Below are positions 43,336 to 53,605 of a DNA stretch of 64,000 nt, one piece after another. The DNA comes from Ochrobactrum sp. CM-21-5 (GTDB taxonomy: Bacteria; Pseudomonadota; Alphaproteobacteria; Rhizobiales; Rhizobiaceae), in the NCBI RefSeq assembly GCF_014253075.1, contig NZ_JACLZJ010000002.1, forward strand, positions 372,001-436,000, written 5' to 3'. Each line of letters starts with the position of its first letter. The first letter of the stretch is position 1. Below the pieces are notes generated by a model, which did not search any database, was not told where the DNA came from, and was given only the letters and a program-made list of their open reading frames with translations. The position numbers and the translations under genes were made by a program.

Positions 43336-44399
43336 GCGGCAATCGTCCAGCAATCGGATGCGTTGAAGCTAGCGACGACATCCGCCCCCGGCTGCCATTC
43401 TTGCGCCTTTCTGTCGAGGCGCACGATGAAATTATGCGCCTGATCGTCAAGCTGGATGCGCAGGTGATCGCCCTGATAGACGCTGTCGATGACATGGGTT
43501 CGCAAACTGTTGTCACTGCTGACCTGCGCGCCCAGTTCAATGCGCTCCGGCCGAATGGACAAAAGTACATGCTGCCCGATACCGAGCTTGCCACCCGAAG
43601 TCGCCGTCAGCGCGGCCCCGCCCTTTAAACGGATAAGTGTATGGATGCCTTCCACGCGTTCGACGGTGCCTTCGGCCAGATTGGTCTCCCCAATGAATTC
43701 GGCCACGAAACGTGTCTGCGGTTCGTCGTAGATTTCACGCGGGCTGCCGATCTGCTCTATCCGTCCCTTATCGAAAACCGCGATACGGTCCGACATGGTG
43801 AGCGCCTCGCTCTGGTCATGCGTAACGAAAACGATGGTAAGGCCGAGACGGCTGTGCAGGGCGCGGATGTCGAGCTGCATTTGCTCACGCAATTGTTTGT
43901 CGAGCGCGCCGAGCGGTTCGTCCATCAGCACCACGCCCGGTTCGAAAACCAGCGCACGCGCCAGTGCCACGCGCTGCTGCTGGCCACCGGAAAGCTGCGA
44001 GGGCTTGCGTCCGCGCATCGCCGAGAGCTGCACCATGTCGAGCACCCTGCCCACGCGCTCAGTGATCTCGGCTTTACCTATACCCCGCATCTGCAACGGA
44101 AAGGCAATATTCTCGCCGACCGTCATATGCGGAAACAGGGCATAGTTCTGGAACACCACACCCATATTGCGCCGGTAAGACGGCACGTCGTTTATGGCTT
44201 TTCCATCGACGCGGATCGTGCCGCTCGATACGCTTTCAAATCCCGCGAGCATCATGAGCATTGTCGTCTTGCCCGAACCGGACGGCCCCAGAAGACTGAC
44301 AAACTCGCCTCGCGCAATGTCGAGGTTAAGCCCGTCTATGACTTTGAAATCGCCATAGGATTTGCTGATATTCTCGAAACGAATGCGATAGTCCGTCAA
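43332..44399 (-). CDS. Polyamine-type ABC importer ATP-binding protein (PotA-like)
   Basis: The 355-residue protein has Walker A GPSGSGKT (~36-43), LSGGQQQR, Walker B GVVLMDEPLGALD and a C-terminal TOBE domain (~270-345). No ATG is available near the start of homology. A TTG at 44399 reads LTDYRIRFENISKSYGDF and has TGGAG seven bases before, so it is chosen. A TTG at 44444 would add 15 residues. It overlaps the permease gene by four bases. Confidence 0.85.
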   Translation of the reverse strand: MTDYRIRFENISKSYGDFKVIDGLNLDIARGEFVSLLGPSGSGKTTMLMMLAGFESVSSGTIRVDGKAINDVPSYRRNMGVVFQNYALFPHMTVGENIAFPLQMRGIGKAEITERVGRVLDMVQLSAMRGRKPSQLSGGQQQRVALARALVFEPGVVLMDEPLGALDKQLREQMQLDIRALHSRLGLTIVFVTHDQSEALTMSDRIAVFDKGRIEQIGSPREIYDEPQTRFVAEFIGETNLAEGTVERVEGIHTLIRLKGGAALTATSGGKLGIGQHVLLSIRPERIELGAQVSSDNSLRTHVIDSVYQGDHLRIQLDDQAHNFIVRLDRKAQEWQPGADVVASFNASDCWTIAA

Positions 44400-44431
44400 T
44401 GAATCACTCCATTTTCCGGAAATCTGAAACA

Positions 44432-44458
44432 CCTCGCCCGCCAACCCGGCGGACGAGG
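44432..44458 (-). terminator. Hairpin after the polyamine-type binding-protein gene
   Basis: An 11-bp stem with one mismatch (44432-44442 with 44448-44458) lies between the binding-protein stop (44472) and the ATPase start. It may lower expression of the downstream genes relative to the binding protein. Confidence 0.55.
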
Positions 44459-44471
44459 CGGCGATTGATGC

Positions 44472-45521
44472 TTACTGTGCCAGCCAGGCGTTGAAACGCT
44501 TTGTCAGCTCTTCTGAATTGTCGATCCAGAAATCGACATCGAGCGGAATGGATTGCGCCAGATTGGCTTCAGCGGTTGGTAGATCGGAAGCAAATTCCGC
44601 GGGCACTTTTGCAGCCGCTTCCTTGTTGGGCAGGCCGTAGGCGACATATTTCGGAAGCTTCACCTGATTATCAGGTTCGCTCGCGAAAGCGATGAAGTCC
44701 ATGCCCGCATCCTTGTTCTCTGCATCCTTCAGAATGACCCAGCTATCGACAGCATAAATGCTGCCGGGCCAGACAACCTTGAAATTCTTGCCCTCGGCGC
44801 GATTGATGCCGGTGATGCGGCCATTATAGGCGGAAGCCATCACCACTTCGTCGGAAGCGAGCAATTGCAGAGGCTGGGCACCGGCCTCCCACCAGACGAT
44901 ATTCGGCTTCAGCTCGTCGAGTTTCTTGAAAGCCCTATCCACACCTTCAGGCGTCGAGAGAACATCATAAACTTCATCTTTGCCGACACCATCGGCCAGA
45001 AGCGCGAATTCCAGCGTGTATTTTGCCCCCTTGCGCAGTGAACGCTTGCCCGGAAACTTCTTCACATCCCAGAAATCGGCCCAGGATTGCGGCCCTTCTT
45101 TCAGCTTGTCTGCATTATAGGCAATGGCCGTGGACCACACGATCGCGCCAACGCCGCAATCATTGACGGCGCTATCCAGAAACTTGTCCTTGCCACCAAC
45201 CTTGTCCCAGTCGATCTTTTCGTAAAGACCATCAGCGCAGCCAAGCGCTAGTTCTTCAGCCTCGACCTGTACCACATCCCAGTTGGGCGCCCCCGCCTTC
45301 ACCTTGGCCTGCACGACGCCATAGCCGCCGTCCCAGGATTCGTCGAGAAGTGGCTTCCCGGTCTTTGCAGCAAACGGTTTGAAATAAATCTCACGCTGCG
45401 CATCCTGATAGTTGCCGCCCCAGGATACGACCGTCAGATCGCGAGCGGCAGCAGGCCCGGCATGGAAAGCAACAGCAGATGCAAGGAATCCCCCGACAAG
45501 GGCGAGGCGAGCCATTTTCAT
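44472..45521 (-). CDS. Polyamine-type ABC periplasmic binding protein (PotD-like)
   Basis: The 349-residue protein has a signal peptide ending AAA-RD (residue ~26). The mature protein begins LTVVSWGGNYQDAQREIYFKPF, as in spermidine/putrescine-type family 1 binding proteins. Trp-rich pocket segments (IVWWEAGAQPLQLL) are typical. It may bind polyamines or small amino-containing compounds. ATG 45521 is chosen for its GGGGAA site at 8 bases; upstream ATGs at 45536 and beyond would break the signal peptide. It is first in a four-gene operon. Confidence 0.88.
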   Translation of the reverse strand: MKMARLALVGGFLASAVAFHAGPAAARDLTVVSWGGNYQDAQREIYFKPFAAKTGKPLLDESWDGGYGVVQAKVKAGAPNWDVVQVEAEELALGCADGLYEKIDWDKVGGKDKFLDSAVNDCGVGAIVWSTAIAYNADKLKEGPQSWADFWDVKKFPGKRSLRKGAKYTLEFALLADGVGKDEVYDVLSTPEGVDRAFKKLDELKPNIVWWEAGAQPLQLLASDEVVMASAYNGRITGINRAEGKNFKVVWPGSIYAVDSWVILKDAENKDAGMDFIAFASEPDNQVKLPKYVAYGLPNKEAAAKVPAEFASDLPTAEANLAQSIPLDVDFWIDNSEELTKRFNAWLAQ

Positions 45522-45707
45522 AATCACATTCCCCATTTTTGTTTGAGCAGATTTGTTCTGCCGTTCTTGTAATGGGGGCATGCTAACGTGATCGTTTGTT
45601 GCGGGCAATATTCCAGTTGCGACGCGCGGCCCGCCATGACGGGATTAGGGTCAATCGATATTCAGGATTTAGAGCCAGACAGGATTTGGAGCCTAATATA
45701 ACTGAAA

Positions 45708-45734
45708 ATCCCGGACGGCAGAACCATCCGGGAT
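45708..45734 (-). terminator. Terminator of the pcaIJF operon
   Basis: An 11-bp stem with one G-U pair (45708-45718 with 45724-45734) has a 5-base loop. It lies 30 bases after the pcaF stop on the minus strand, followed there by TTTTCAG. Confidence 0.8.
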
Positions 45735-45763
45735 AGAGATAAATCAAGTAGCGGGGTTAAGCA

Positions 45764-46966
45764 TCAGACGCGTTCGAGCGCGACAGCGATCCCCTGTCCC
45801 ACACCAATGCACATTGTCGCCAGTGCATATTTACCGCCGTTGAGCGACAGTTCCAGCGCTGCCGAGCCTGCAATGCGGGCTCCCGACATGCCGAGCGGGT
45901 GGCCAAGTGCAATGGCCCCGCCGTTAGGGTTCACGCGCTTGTCGTCATCGGCAATGCCAAGCTCGCGCAACACCGCAAGTCCCTGTGAAGCGAAAGCTTC
46001 GTTCAGCTCGATTACATCGAAAGAATCGGGCGTAAGGCCGATCCGCGCGCAAAGCTTTTTCGTTGCCGGAGCCGGACCAATCCCCATGACACGCGGCGGA
46101 ACGCCAGCGGTCGCGCCGCCGACGACACGTGCAATAGGCTTGAGGCCATATTTCTTCACCGCAGCTTCCGAAGCGACAATGAGCGCCGCTGCGCCGTCGT
46201 TGACACCGGACGCATTGCCCGCCGTCACCGTGCCGCCCTCGCGGAAAGGCGTGCCAAGCTTGGCCAGAGCCTCCATGCTGGTTGCGCGCGGATGCTCGTC
46301 CTTTGCAACGATCACCGGATCGCCCTTGCGCTGCGGGATCGTGACAGACACGATTTCCTTTGCCAGACGGCCATTGGCCTGCGCGGCAGCAGCCTTGTCC
46401 TGGCTGCGCAAGGCGAAGGCGTCCTGATCCTCGCGCGACACCTTGTAGTCTTCAGCAACGTTTTCGCCGGTTTCTGGCATGGAATCAACGCCATACTGCT
46501 TTTTCATCAAGGGATTGACGAAACGCCAGCCGATGGTCGTATCAAAGATCTCCGCCTTTCGCGAAAAGGCGCTATCGGCCTTTGGCATAACGAAAGGCGC
46601 ACGGCTCATACTTTCCACGCCGCCTGCGATCATCAGTTCCGCCTCGCCTGCCTTGATGGCGCGCGCAGCCGCAATGAGAGCATCCATGCCTGAGCCGCAG
46701 AGACGGTTGATCGTCGTACCCGAAACGGCGACCGGCAAACCGGCCAGCAGCAACGACATACGCGCCACGTTGCGGTTGTCCTCGCCCGCCTGATTGGCCG
46801 AACCGAAGATGACGTCATCCACCGCCTCCCAATCGACCGACGAATTGCGTTCCATCAGGGCTTTAAGCGGGATCGCGCCCAGATCATCGGCGCGGACAGA
46901 CGAAAGAGCGCCGCCATAACGGCCGATCGGCGTGCGGATATAGTCACAGATATAGGCTTCAGTCAT
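45764..46966 (-). CDS. pcaF: 3-oxoadipyl-CoA thiolase
   Basis: The 400-residue thiolase has the nucleophilic Cys90 in INRLCGSGMDA, the active-site His in GHPLGMSGAR and the second Cys in MCIGVGQG. It splits beta-ketoadipyl-CoA into succinyl-CoA and acetyl-CoA, the last step of the pathway. ATG 46966 has AAGGAAA upstream. It is third in the pcaIJF operon, 10 bases after pcaJ, and a terminator follows. The assignment to PcaF rather than general acetyl-CoA acetyltransferase rests on length, motif style (MTEAYICDYIRTPIGRYGG) and linkage. Confidence 0.93.
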   Translation of the reverse strand: MTEAYICDYIRTPIGRYGGALSSVRADDLGAIPLKALMERNSSVDWEAVDDVIFGSANQAGEDNRNVARMSLLLAGLPVAVSGTTINRLCGSGMDALIAAARAIKAGEAELMIAGGVESMSRAPFVMPKADSAFSRKAEIFDTTIGWRFVNPLMKKQYGVDSMPETGENVAEDYKVSREDQDAFALRSQDKAAAAQANGRLAKEIVSVTIPQRKGDPVIVAKDEHPRATSMEALAKLGTPFREGGTVTAGNASGVNDGAAALIVASEAAVKKYGLKPIARVVGGATAGVPPRVMGIGPAPATKKLCARIGLTPDSFDVIELNEAFASQGLAVLRELGIADDDKRVNPNGGAIALGHPLGMSGARIAGSAALELSLNGGKYALATMCIGVGQGIAVALERV

Positions 46967-46976
46967 AGACGTTTCC

Positions 46977-47666
46977 TTACAGTTCGGGAACGACGAGATC
47001 CGCAACGGGACCATCAATATGCAGCGGAGCACCAGTCATAGCCTGAAGTTCCTCCTGCGTCATAGCCGCAAGCTTTTCGCGCAGAACGAAACGGCCCTTG
47101 TCGATGTCGATAACGGCGTGACTTGAATAGATGCGGGTGATGCAGCCGACCCCGGTCAGCGGGAAAGTGCATTGCTCGACCAGCTTCGGCTCGCCCTTTT
47201 TGGTGACGTGCTCGGTGATCACCACCACCTGCTTCGCACCATGGACAAGATCCATTGCGCCACCGACTGCGGGCACGCCTTTCGCGCCGACCCGCCAGTT
47301 GGCAAGATCACCGTTTTGAGCAACCTGATAGGCCCCGAGGATCGCCACGTCGAGATGTCCGCCGCGCACCATGGAAAAACTGTCAGCATGGTGAAAGAAC
47401 GCGGCACCGGGCTTCAGCGTCACGGCCTTCTTGCCGGCATTGATCAGATCCCAGTCCTCCTCGCCTTCCGGCGGCGCTTCGCCAAAATCCAGAATGCCGT
47501 TTTCGGTATGGAAGATCGCCTGACGGCCTTCCGGCTGGTAACGGGCAACCATTTCGGGAAAGCCGATGCCGAGGTTCACATAGGCGCCATCGGCAATATC
47601 CTGCGCCGCACGCCATGCGATCTGGGCATTGGAAAGCTTGATATCCTCACGCGTATCGACGGTCAT
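46977..47666 (-). CDS. pcaJ: 3-oxoadipate CoA-transferase, beta subunit
   Basis: The 229-residue subunit of the family I CoA-transferases has the catalytic glutamate in FHTENGILDFG (~50-60). It pairs with PcaI to move CoA from succinyl-CoA to 3-oxoadipate. The start overlaps the pcaI stop by four bases (ATGA), as expected for a two-subunit enzyme. Confidence 0.93.
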   Translation of the reverse strand: MTVDTREDIKLSNAQIAWRAAQDIADGAYVNLGIGFPEMVARYQPEGRQAIFHTENGILDFGEAPPEGEEDWDLINAGKKAVTLKPGAAFFHHADSFSMVRGGHLDVAILGAYQVAQNGDLANWRVGAKGVPAVGGAMDLVHGAKQVVVITEHVTKKGEPKLVEQCTFPLTGVGCITRIYSSHAVIDIDKGRFVLREKLAAMTQEELQAMTGAPLHIDGPVADLVVPEL

Positions 47667-48370
47667 GCGTAAGCCACTCCTGCTCGAATAAGCTCTTCTT
47701 CCTGCTGCGGATTGGCGACTTCGACGACGCGGTCGACGAAAATGCCGGGGGTGACGACATGTTCAGGCTCGATCCCGCCAAGCGGGACGATCTGCGAAAC
47801 CTGCACGATGGTCTTTGCAGCCGCCATGCACATCAGAGGATTAAAATTGCGCGCCGCCATCCGGTAAGTGAGGTTGCCATGACTGTCGCCGGTATCGGCC
47901 TTGATCAGCGCGAAATCCGCCTTCAGCCAGCGCTCCTGCACATAGGAACGGCCGTCGAATTGCGCGATCACCTTGCCGTCGGCAAGCTCCGTGCCATAAG
48001 CCGTCGGCGTGTAAAATGCCGGAATACCGGCGCCGCCAGCCCGGATGCGCTCGGCAAGCGTTCCCTGCGGCACCAGTTCAAGCTCAATCTCGCCGGCAAG
48101 ATATTTATCCGTGAAGGCACGCGGATCGGACGAGCGCGGAAACGAGCAGATCATCTTCCTGACCATACCTGCATCGATCATCGCTGCGATGCCGATGCGT
48201 CCGTTCCCGGCATTGTTGTTGATGACCGTCAGATTTTTCGGCCCTTTGTCGATCAGGGCATGAATAAGCTCGATCGGCGCGCCGGATCCGCCAAAGCCTC
48301 CGATCATAACGGTCGCCCCGTCGCCAATACCGGCAACCGCTTCCGCCAGACTTCCAGTTGTTTTGTCCAT
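47663..48370 (-). CDS. pcaI: 3-oxoadipate CoA-transferase, alpha subunit
   Basis: The 235-residue alpha subunit has GGFGGSGAP (~22-30), the CoA-binding loop of the family, and further typical segments (TVINNNAGNGRIGI; MAARNFNPLMCMAA). It is first gene of the pcaIJF operon, with a CTGGAGG ribosome site. The divergent pcaR gene begins 160 bases away, and the gap holds a PcaR-like operator. Confidence 0.93.
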   Translation of the reverse strand: MDKTTGSLAEAVAGIGDGATVMIGGFGGSGAPIELIHALIDKGPKNLTVINNNAGNGRIGIAAMIDAGMVRKMICSFPRSSDPRAFTDKYLAGEIELELVPQGTLAERIRAGGAGIPAFYTPTAYGTELADGKVIAQFDGRSYVQERWLKADFALIKADTGDSHGNLTYRMAARNFNPLMCMAAAKTIVQVSQIVPLGGIEPEHVVTPGIFVDRVVEVANPQQEEELIRAGVAYA

Positions 48371-48467
48371 GAATACCTCCAGGCCGGGAAACGGGAGCCA
48401 TAAGCCTGGCTACCCGGCGTCAACCGGGCTGGAGTTAGCCATCCCGGCTTCTCAAGGTCAACCGCAT

Positions 48468-48502
48468 TGTGCGTTATTTGACATTTGTTCATATATCGCA
48501 CA
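48468..48502. promoter_or_regulatory. PcaR-type operator in the pcaI-pcaR gap
   Basis: The right half GTTCATATATCGCAC (48487-48501) closely matches the PcaR/IclR-type box known from protocatechuate regulators (GTTCGATAATCGCAC). A second, inverted half begins TGTGCG (48468-48473) and pairs with CGCACA (48497-48502). A -35-like TTGACA (48478-48483) lies between, so a bound regulator would cover the promoter. Confidence 0.65.
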
Positions 48503-48531
48503 AACTTAATCTGAAAGTTGGAGGAACGTCC

Positions 48532-49287
48532 ATGCGCGAAACTGATTTCGTTGGCGGTTTTGCCAAGGGATTACGGGTGATCGAGGCCTTTGGCGAAGAC
48601 AAGCCGCGCCTTTCCATCACTGACGTTTCACGGATTACGGGTCTCGACCGGGCGACGGCGCGCCGCTGCTTGCTGACGCTATCGCAACTGGGCTATGCTG
48701 AATATGATGGCAAGTTCTTCATGCTTTTGCCGAAGATCCTGCGCCTTGGGCACGCCTATCTGTCTACGACACCCTTGCCGACGATCATCCAGCCGCATCT
48801 CGACCGCCTGTCGGAAATCGTCGGCGAAAGCGCGTCTGCCTCGGTGCTCGACGGCACAGAAATCGTCTATATCGCCCGCGCCTCGCAGATGCGTGTCATG
48901 TCGATCAACCTGATGGCAGGAAGCCGCTTGCCCGCTTACTGTGCCTCGATGGGGCGTGTTCTTCTCGCCTGGCTCGATGAAGCGGAAGCCCGTTCCGTGC
49001 TGGAACGCACCGAGCTGAAGCCAAGAACTCCGTTCACCCGAACGTATCCCGATCAGCTGATCGAGGAATTGAAACACATCCGCGTACAAGGCTATGCCAT
49101 CAACGATCAGGAACTGGAGTTGGGGCTTCGCTCCATCGCCATTCCTGTGTTCGATCATCGCGGCATGGTCGTCGCTGCGATCAATATCGGCGCGCCGGTC
49201 GCCCATGTCGAAGTCCGCGATCTTATCGAGCGTGTACTGCCCGCAATGCGTGCGGTGCAAGCCGAACTACGCGGCATGCTACGCTGA
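48532..49287 (+). CDS. pcaR: IclR-family regulator of the pca genes
   Basis: The 251-residue IclR protein has an N-terminal helix-turn-helix (LSITDVSRITGLDRATARRCLLTL, ~22-45) and an effector domain (~80-245) of the PcaR/PobR/PcaU type (GFAKGLRVIEAFGEDKPRLS). PcaR activates pca genes with beta-ketoadipate. ATG 48532 has GGAGG; an upstream in-frame frame from 48469 has no site and runs through the operator. It is divergent from pcaIJF. Confidence 0.92.
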   Translation: MRETDFVGGFAKGLRVIEAFGEDKPRLSITDVSRITGLDRATARRCLLTLSQLGYAEYDGKFFMLLPKILRLGHAYLSTTPLPTIIQPHLDRLSEIVGESASASVLDGTEIVYIARASQMRVMSINLMAGSRLPAYCASMGRVLLAWLDEAEARSVLERTELKPRTPFTRTYPDQLIEELKHIRVQGYAINDQELELGLRSIAIPVFDHRGMVVAAINIGAPVAHVEVRDLIERVLPAMRAVQAELRGMLR

Positions 49288-49322
49288 TTTCCATATTCAA
49301 CGCTCTGTTTCAAAAGTGCAAT

Positions 49323-50240
49323 TCAGTCCTCGACGGCAACCTGTTGCTCTGCCAGCCGGGTGCGCTCGCGCAAACGAAAGGCACGTGGTGTTTCACCGGT
49401 AACGTTCTGAAAAAAGCGGGAAAAATACGCCGGATCCGAAAACCCCAGCGAATAGGCGATGTGCTGCACGGAAGACGGCATTGCAACCAGATCGCGCTTG
49501 GCCACGTCGATGAGCTTGTGTGCAATCATGTGCTGTGTCGTGCGGCCCGTCAGCTTGCGGACCAGCCGATTGAGATGAGCCGGGGAAAGACTGAGAAGGT
49601 CTGCATAAAACGAAATAGGCCGATGTTCGCGGAAGTGCCTGTCTATCAATTCAAGCAGTCGCTCCACGCGAGCATCCGATAGCGCCTTCAGGTCACGACC
49701 ATTTCTTTGCTCCACCAGGGAATGACGAGAAACCAGTATGATTACATTCTTAAGTAGCGACTCCAAAATACTGTTTCTGTATAGTTTTCTCGATTGAAAC
49801 TCGTCCTGTATGCGGCGCATGGCGACCGCCGAAAAGTCAAGATCATCGACTGTGGCCTCCGCCATCGACACTAGCTGCGGCATTTTCAGCCAGTTGGCCA
49901 TGACGCCGGTAAAGCCATCAGCGATGAATGGCATTTGCGGGTTCAAAACGGTGACGATATGCCCGACAATATCGCGCGAGAAGGCAAAGCCATGATTGAA
50001 TCCCGGTGGAACCAGAATCGCGCATGGTGTCTGGAACCGGTGCAGAACGCCATCGAAATTCACGTCTCCTGTTCCGCTTTCAATGTAGAGAAACTGAAAG
50101 AAATTCTCGTGGCGATGCAGCGAAATTTCAAACTGATGCAAGCTTGAGCGAGAATAAAGCGTTTCGCAATGCAACCAGAAATCGGGTTTCCGGTCCGGCC
50201 CCTCCCCATAAAGCTCATAAGTCGGGATGTCATTTTGCAT
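49323..50240 (-). CDS. pobR: AraC-family regulator of pobA (PobR)
   Basis: The 305-residue protein has an N-terminal cupin-like domain (HRHENFFQFLYIESG, LVPPGFNHGFAFS; ~40-85) and a C-terminal AraC helix-turn-helix pair (~195-295). It is divergent from pobA with about 110 bases between. AraC-type PobR proteins that respond to 4-hydroxybenzoate are known in rhizobia and pseudomonads, so the role is inferred from family and position. Confidence 0.85.
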   Translation of the reverse strand: MQNDIPTYELYGEGPDRKPDFWLHCETLYSRSSLHQFEISLHRHENFFQFLYIESGTGDVNFDGVLHRFQTPCAILVPPGFNHGFAFSRDIVGHIVTVLNPQMPFIADGFTGVMANWLKMPQLVSMAEATVDDLDFSAVAMRRIQDEFQSRKLYRNSILESLLKNVIILVSRHSLVEQRNGRDLKALSDARVERLLELIDRHFREHRPISFYADLLSLSPAHLNRLVRKLTGRTTQHMIAHKLIDVAKRDLVAMPSSVQHIAYSLGFSDPAYFSRFFQNVTGETPRAFRLRERTRLAEQQVAVED

Positions 50241-50325
50241 CGCATCACCTTTCGATATATGTTTGTTTTGTGCAATTTATTGCTCGGAAAGTCCATTGCC
50301 AGTTTGAAATGCCTCTAAAGAATAA

Positions 50326-51522
<1,197 letters not shown>

Positions 51523-51696
51523 GGCTCTACTTGCGGAATCTCAAATAAGAAATTGCTGATATTGTATATCATAATTTCCAGTGAATCCTTTGAAAGAACA
51601 TCAAATAACAGTTTATGAAAAATTAGGTAGGCAGTAATTTAAACGCGGATCAAAGACCCCCGGCGCGGAGTTTTCAAGCAAAATTTCGCGCGATCG

Positions 51697-51732
51697 ACGC
51701 GGCCAGCCATGTTTGCACGTGGCTGGCCGCGT
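51697..51732. terminator. Bidirectional terminator between pobA and pcaQ
   Basis: A perfect 13-bp G/C-rich stem (51697-51709 with 51720-51732) has a 10-base loop and is followed by CTTTTA. It lies in the 260-base gap between two convergent genes. Confidence 0.85.
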
Positions 51733-51784
51733 GTCTTTTATCCGCACAGAAAACCGACGCACTTCCCGCTTCGGATGACATGCT

Positions 51785-52693
51785 TTAGACACCTGCGGCT
51801 TCCCGGATGGTTTGGACGAGAATCTGCATTGCCGCAGTCTGAATCATATCCGTGCGCATCGTAAGACCCACGGGACCCGTTGTTTCGCTGGTATCGATCG
51901 GCAACATGACCAGCTTTCCTTCCGCCACATCGCGCGCCACAACGCCCTCGGAAATAATCCACACTGCATCGCTGTCGCGAACAAAGGCCCGCCCGAAGGC
52001 ATCGGACACGGTCTCTATCTGGGTCGGCAAGTTGCCGATGCCGTTGGTGATCAACAATCGCTCGACAAATGGCCGGATGATCGACTTCCGGGTCGGCATC
52101 AGGACGGGATACTCCGCCAGATGTCCGAAAATGGATCGCCCGTCAGTGAGCGGATGCCCTGCCCGCACCAGAAACCGCACCTGCTCGGAATAAAGATGCT
52201 CGAATGAAAAGCCGGTCATTTTATCCGGTGCCGCCAGACGCCCCACCACGAGATCGAGATCGCCGATCCGCAACTGCTCCAGCAGCACCGCATTTTCTCC
52301 GGTTACGATCTTCACGCGGCTACTGGCGCCCTCGGCAAGAAAAAGGCTCATTGCTTTCGGCATGATGCGTGTTGAAACGGTCGGCAGCGCACCTATGCGG
52401 ATCGGCGGACCCGACCCGTCCAGCTCCTGAGAAACGGAATCCAGCCCTTGACGCAGGGCCGTCAAAGCGGTTCCCGCATGGCGCAGGAACACTTCGCCAT
52501 AACGCGTGATCCTGATACCGCGTCCGTCGCGCTCCAGAACGGGGACACCTAGAATTTCCTCCAGCTCACGCATGGTTTTGGTGACAGCCGGCTGGCTTAC
52601 ATTCAGAATTGTCGAGGCTTTCACCACGCTTTTCTGGCGGGCCACTTCGACGAATGTGTGCAGATGGCGAAATTTGATCCTGTTGCTGATCAC
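51785..52693 (-). CDS. pcaQ: LysR-family activator of the pcaDCHGB operon
   Basis: The 302-residue LysR protein begins with KFRHLHTFVEVARQKSVVKASTILNVSQPAVTKTMRELE, the PcaQ-style helix-turn-helix (~6-45). The effector domain follows (~95-300). PcaQ activates pcaDCHGB in rhizobia with beta-carboxy-muconate/gamma-carboxymuconolactone. It starts with GTG 52693, with no clear ribosome site. It is divergent from pcaD; the gap contains a PcaQ-like box (52701-52716) that abuts its own start, suggesting autorepression. Confidence 0.92.
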   Translation of the reverse strand: MISNRIKFRHLHTFVEVARQKSVVKASTILNVSQPAVTKTMRELEEILGVPVLERDGRGIRITRYGEVFLRHAGTALTALRQGLDSVSQELDGSGPPIRIGALPTVSTRIMPKAMSLFLAEGASSRVKIVTGENAVLLEQLRIGDLDLVVGRLAAPDKMTGFSFEHLYSEQVRFLVRAGHPLTDGRSIFGHLAEYPVLMPTRKSIIRPFVERLLITNGIGNLPTQIETVSDAFGRAFVRDSDAVWIISEGVVARDVAEGKLVMLPIDTSETTGPVGLTMRTDMIQTAAMQILVQTIREAAGV

Positions 52694-52700
52694 GTGGATT

Positions 52701-52716
52701 ATAACCTGTTAGTTAT
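52701..52716. promoter_or_regulatory. PcaQ box in the pcaQ-pcaD gap
   Basis: ATAACCTGTTAGTTAT is an inverted repeat (ATAAC/GTTAT) close to the ATAACC-N4-GGTTA type box reported for PcaQ of Sinorhizobium. It has the T-N11-A form of LysR sites. It lies 8 bases upstream of the pcaQ start codon and about 70 bases before pcaD. Confidence 0.7.
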
Positions 52717-52786
52717 GATTTTGGCCAAGAATATCATTTTACTTAACCGTATGAAAGCGCAACAGTGATGTCCGGGAGGAAATGCC

Positions 52787-53605
52787 GTGCAATTTGCCAA
52801 CATAAACGACATCGTGGTCCACTACGATTTGCGCTCGCACGGGGCAGATAAACCCGTTCTCGTTTTCATTAATTCGCTCGGAACCGATTGCCGCATATGG
52901 GATGATGTCATCGCGCTCCTCGGCGACAATGTCACCACGCTGGTCTATGACAAGCGCGGACACGGTCTCTCCGATACGGGTGAAACGCCCTATACGATCG
53001 AGCTTTTGGCACAGGACCTCACCACGCTGCTTGAAAAACTGTCCATCAGTCGAGCGGTTCTATGCGGCCTTTCGGTCGGCGGACTGATTGCGCAGGCGGT
53101 CTGTGCCGCCCGTCCCGACCTCGTGGCGGGCCTCGTTCTTTCAAACACCGCGCACAAGATCGGCACCGCCGAGATGTGGAATGCGCGTATCGAGGCGATC
53201 ATGAAAGACGGGCTGGCCAGCATTCTCGACGCCACCATGCCGCGCTGGTTCACTGCGGATTACCGCAAGCCGAACAATGCCGCCTACCGCGCCTACTGCA
53301 ATATGTTCGTGCGCCAGCCACTGGATGGCTATGCCGCAACCTGCGCCGCGCTGCGCGATGCCGACTTCACCGGCGCCGCGAAAAACATATCCGTTCCGGT
53401 TCTATGCGTCGTCGGGGATCAGGACGGCTCCACACCACCCGCTCTCGTAAAAGAGCTGGCGAGCCTCATCCCCGGCGCGCGTTTTGCCGAAATCCCCGAC
53501 AGCGGCCATATCCCCTGCGTCGAGCAGCCAAATGCCTATGTCGCGCTGCTGCGCGAATTTCTATCAAACAGTCAATTGCATGGAGAATACCCCCATGGCC
53601 GATAA
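52787..53605 (+). CDS. pcaD: 3-oxoadipate enol-lactonase
   Basis: The 272-residue alpha/beta hydrolase has the nucleophile elbow CGLSVGGLIAQ (~93-103) and the C-terminal His in DSGHIPCVEQP. It hydrolyses beta-ketoadipate enol-lactone to beta-ketoadipate. The start is GTG 52787 behind GGGAGGA. It is first gene of the pcaDCHGB operon, and its end overlaps pcaC by 11 bases. Confidence 0.93.
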   Translation: MQFANINDIVVHYDLRSHGADKPVLVFINSLGTDCRIWDDVIALLGDNVTTLVYDKRGHGLSDTGETPYTIELLAQDLTTLLEKLSISRAVLCGLSVGGLIAQAVCAARPDLVAGLVLSNTAHKIGTAEMWNARIEAIMKDGLASILDATMPRWFTADYRKPNNAAYRAYCNMFVRQPLDGYAATCAALRDADFTGAAKNISVPVLCVVGDQDGSTPPALVKELASLIPGARFAEIPDSGHIPCVEQPNAYVALLREFLSNSQLHGEYPHGR

